From assembly GCA_937896065.1 (NCBI GenBank), contig CALBLI010000061.1, forward strand, positions 1-6,829: a stretch of 6,829 nt of DNA, read 5' to 3'. Each line of letters starts with the position of its first letter. The stretch's first letter is position 1. Source of the stretch: an uncultured Caryophanales bacterium. GTDB taxonomy: Bacteria > Bacillota_I > Bacilli_A > RFN20 > CAG-288. The notes beneath the pieces are model-generated. The model ran no database searches. It was not told the DNA's origin and worked only from the letters and a program-made list of their open reading frames with translations. Positions 5,559 through 6,829 of the stretch are shown piece by piece. A program made the position numbers and the translations under genes.

Positions 5559-6749
5559 ATGACAAGTGTAGAAAGATTTATTTCCTATGCAAAAATAGAA
5601 ACTACTGCAGGGAATGGTAGCGATAAAGAAGTGTCAAATAATAAGATTTTAGATTTGACTGATTTATTATTAAATCAACTTCAACAATTAAAACCAGATA
5701 AAATATCTGTCAATAATTTTGGTATCATCAATGCTAAATTTTATGGTAATGATAAAAAAGATATGATTGCTTTTTTAGCACACATGGATACTTCACCCCA
5801 AGCATCTGGTAAAAATGTAAAACCTCAACTTATAAAAAAATATGATGGAAAAGACATCAAATTAAATGAAAATTTGACTCTCTCTGTTAAAGAATTTCCT
5901 CACTTAAAAAATGCAGTCGGTCATGATATTTTAACAACTGATGGAAATACACTATTAGGTGCTGATGACAAAGCTGGAATAACAATCATTATGGAATCTC
6001 TTATCAATGTATTAAAAGACAAACATCATCGCAGCTTAGAAATCATATTTACAACTGATGAAGAGATCGGTCTTGATGCACATCATGTTTCTTTAAATGA
6101 CATTGAATCAAAATATGGTTATACAATTGATGGTGGCGATTATAAAGATTTAGAATGTGAATCTTTTAATGCTTATTCTATGCAAGTAAAAGTTATTGGA
6201 AAATCGATTCATCCAGGATCGGCTAAAGACAAATTAGTAAATGCTAGCACTGTCTTAACTAACTTTCATAATAGTCTTCCTCTTTATTTGAGACCTGAAG
6301 AAACAGAAAAGAAACAGCCTTTTTACCATTTATGTCAAATTAATGGAACAGAAGAGAAGGCCACCGCTGAATATATCATTCGATCATTTGACACTTATGA
6401 AATAGAAAAAATGATTGAACTTGCTAAGTTTACCGCTAAAAGAATGAATGAACATTTAAATTATGAAGCAATAAGTTTAGATATTAGATCTCAATATAAA
6501 AATATGAAAGTGATTCTTGATAAAAATCCTGATATTTTAAAAGAAGTAGAGAGCATTTATAAAAAACATAAAATTGATTATACATATTCTCCAATAAGAG
6601 GGGGAACAACTGGTAGTCAATTATCTTTCATGAATCTACCATGTCCTAATTTAGGAACGGGCGGATATAATTATCATGGAAGATATGAATATCTTGATTT
6701 ATTTGAAATGGATAAAATGATTGAGATAGTAACAGATTTGATGAAATAA
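5559..6749 (+). CDS. pepT: Peptidase T (tripeptide aminopeptidase, M20B family)
   Basis: PepT is a cytosolic di-zinc aminopeptidase that removes the N-terminal residue from tripeptides in peptide catabolism. An AGAGGT site at 5548-5553 supports the ATG, 13 bases after the coiled-coil stop. Zinc-site motifs are present in order: AHMDTSP with H75 and D77, LLGADDKAG with D136, TTDEEIG with general base E168 and ligand E169, TIDGG with D191, and NYHGRYEY with H373. The lid domain has SIHPGSAKDKLVNA with H218, YIIR with R275, and PIRGG with R347. At 396 residues it is slightly shorter than the roughly 408-410 of E. coli and B. subtilis PepT. Two changes stand out against those enzymes as I recall them: the GGTDG loop reads GGTTG with T351 in place of Asp, and N-[IL]-F-T-G-G reads NLGTGG. 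The metal ligands are all kept, so it is probably active, perhaps with altered specificity. It has no promoter of its own and is likely cotranscribed with the genes before it. Confidence 0.95.
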   Translation: MTSVERFISYAKIETTAGNGSDKEVSNNKILDLTDLLLNQLQQLKPDKISVNNFGIINAKFYGNDKKDMIAFLAHMDTSPQASGKNVKPQLIKKYDGKDIKLNENLTLSVKEFPHLKNAVGHDILTTDGNTLLGADDKAGITIIMESLINVLKDKHHRSLEIIFTTDEEIGLDAHHVSLNDIESKYGYTIDGGDYKDLECESFNAYSMQVKVIGKSIHPGSAKDKLVNASTVLTNFHNSLPLYLRPEETEKKQPFYHLCQINGTEEKATAEYIIRSFDTYEIEKMIELAKFTAKRMNEHLNYEAISLDIRSQYKNMKVILDKNPDILKEVESIYKKHKIDYTYSPIRGGTTGSQLSFMNLPCPNLGTGGYNYHGRYEYLDLFEMDKMIEIVTDLMK

Positions 6750-6758
6750 ATTAACATA

Positions 6759-6791
6759 AAAAGTATAAAAACTATTTAATCCGTAACTTTT
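6759..6791 (+). terminator. Weak A/U hairpin after pepT, possible terminator
   Basis: AAAAGT at 6759-6764 can pair with ACTTTT at 6786-6791, six base pairs around a 21-base loop, starting 9 bases after the pepT stop. T-rich sequence follows the right arm, and the opposite strand also ends in T's, so it could work in both directions. It has only one G-C pair and a large loop, so it is not a convincing intrinsic terminator. It is listed because it is the only candidate in the 80 bases after the cluster. Confidence 0.2.
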
Positions 6792-6829
6792 AATTTAAGG
6801 TATTACATTCTGGGAATATATCAAGCAAT

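Noticed and set aside
6790..6829. Minus-strand open end reading L-L-D-I-F-P-E-C-N-T-L-N then TAA at 6792-6790, possibly the tail of a convergent gene.
   Set aside because: Only 12 codons are visible, a second minus frame is also open over most of the stretch, and there is no recognisable protein. Sequence beyond 6829 is needed to decide.
1..6829. Use of the Mycoplasma genetic code (TGA for Trp), suggested by the extreme A/T content.
   Set aside because: All three tryptophans use TGG, all three genes end in TAA, and no in-frame TGA needs to be read through.

Overview
The window comes from a very AT-rich bacterial chromosome, most likely a low-GC Bacillota/Mycoplasmatota lineage such as the uncultured gut Bacilli. 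The evidence is the strong A/T bias, AGA-dominated arginine codons, TAA stops on all three genes, AGGAG-type ribosome binding sites and a consensus sigma-A extended -10 promoter. All three tryptophans encoded here use TGG and no gene needs TGA to be read through, so the standard code fits and the Mycoplasma/Spiroplasma code is not needed. The placement below phylum level is a guess.

Layout, all on the + strand. Positions 1-117 are intergenic: an A/T-only trinucleotide-repetitive tract with inverted repeats, then a promoter. Positions 136-1293 encode dnaN, the DNA polymerase III sliding clamp. After 19 bases, positions 1313-5545 encode a 1410-residue protein I cannot name. After 13 bases, positions 5559-6749 encode pepT, the M20B tripeptidase T. 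The last 80 bases hold no gene I can support and only a weak A/U hairpin. The tight spacing and single visible promoter suggest one transcript, dnaN-(coiled coil)-pepT. The yaaA-recF genes usual after dnaN in Bacillus are not next to dnaN here.

The unusual object is the large middle gene. Its product starts with a small globular domain (about residues 6-93), followed by a roughly 260-residue acidic linker with duplicated aromatic motifs, then a long Asn/Lys/Glu-rich coiled coil (about 393-1092) with a non-coiled break near 868-945, and ends in a globular region (about 1095-1410). Read side by side, the N-terminal domain and the start of the C-terminal region (about 1101-1190) look like two diverged copies of one domain. 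Both resemble small HNH endonucleases (ββα-metal fold) that have lost the catalytic Asp-His pair and the later His. The protein therefore appears to carry a related, probably catalytically dead, nuclease-derived domain at each end of a long rod, and it is encoded directly after the replication clamp. The architecture is read from the sequence; the HNH relationship rests on remembered family patterns and is moderately confident; any role in chromosome or replication biology is inference from position only.

DnaN and PepT are housekeeping proteins with no obvious functional link. PepT keeps the zinc-ligand motifs but has an Asp-to-Thr change in a normally conserved loop.
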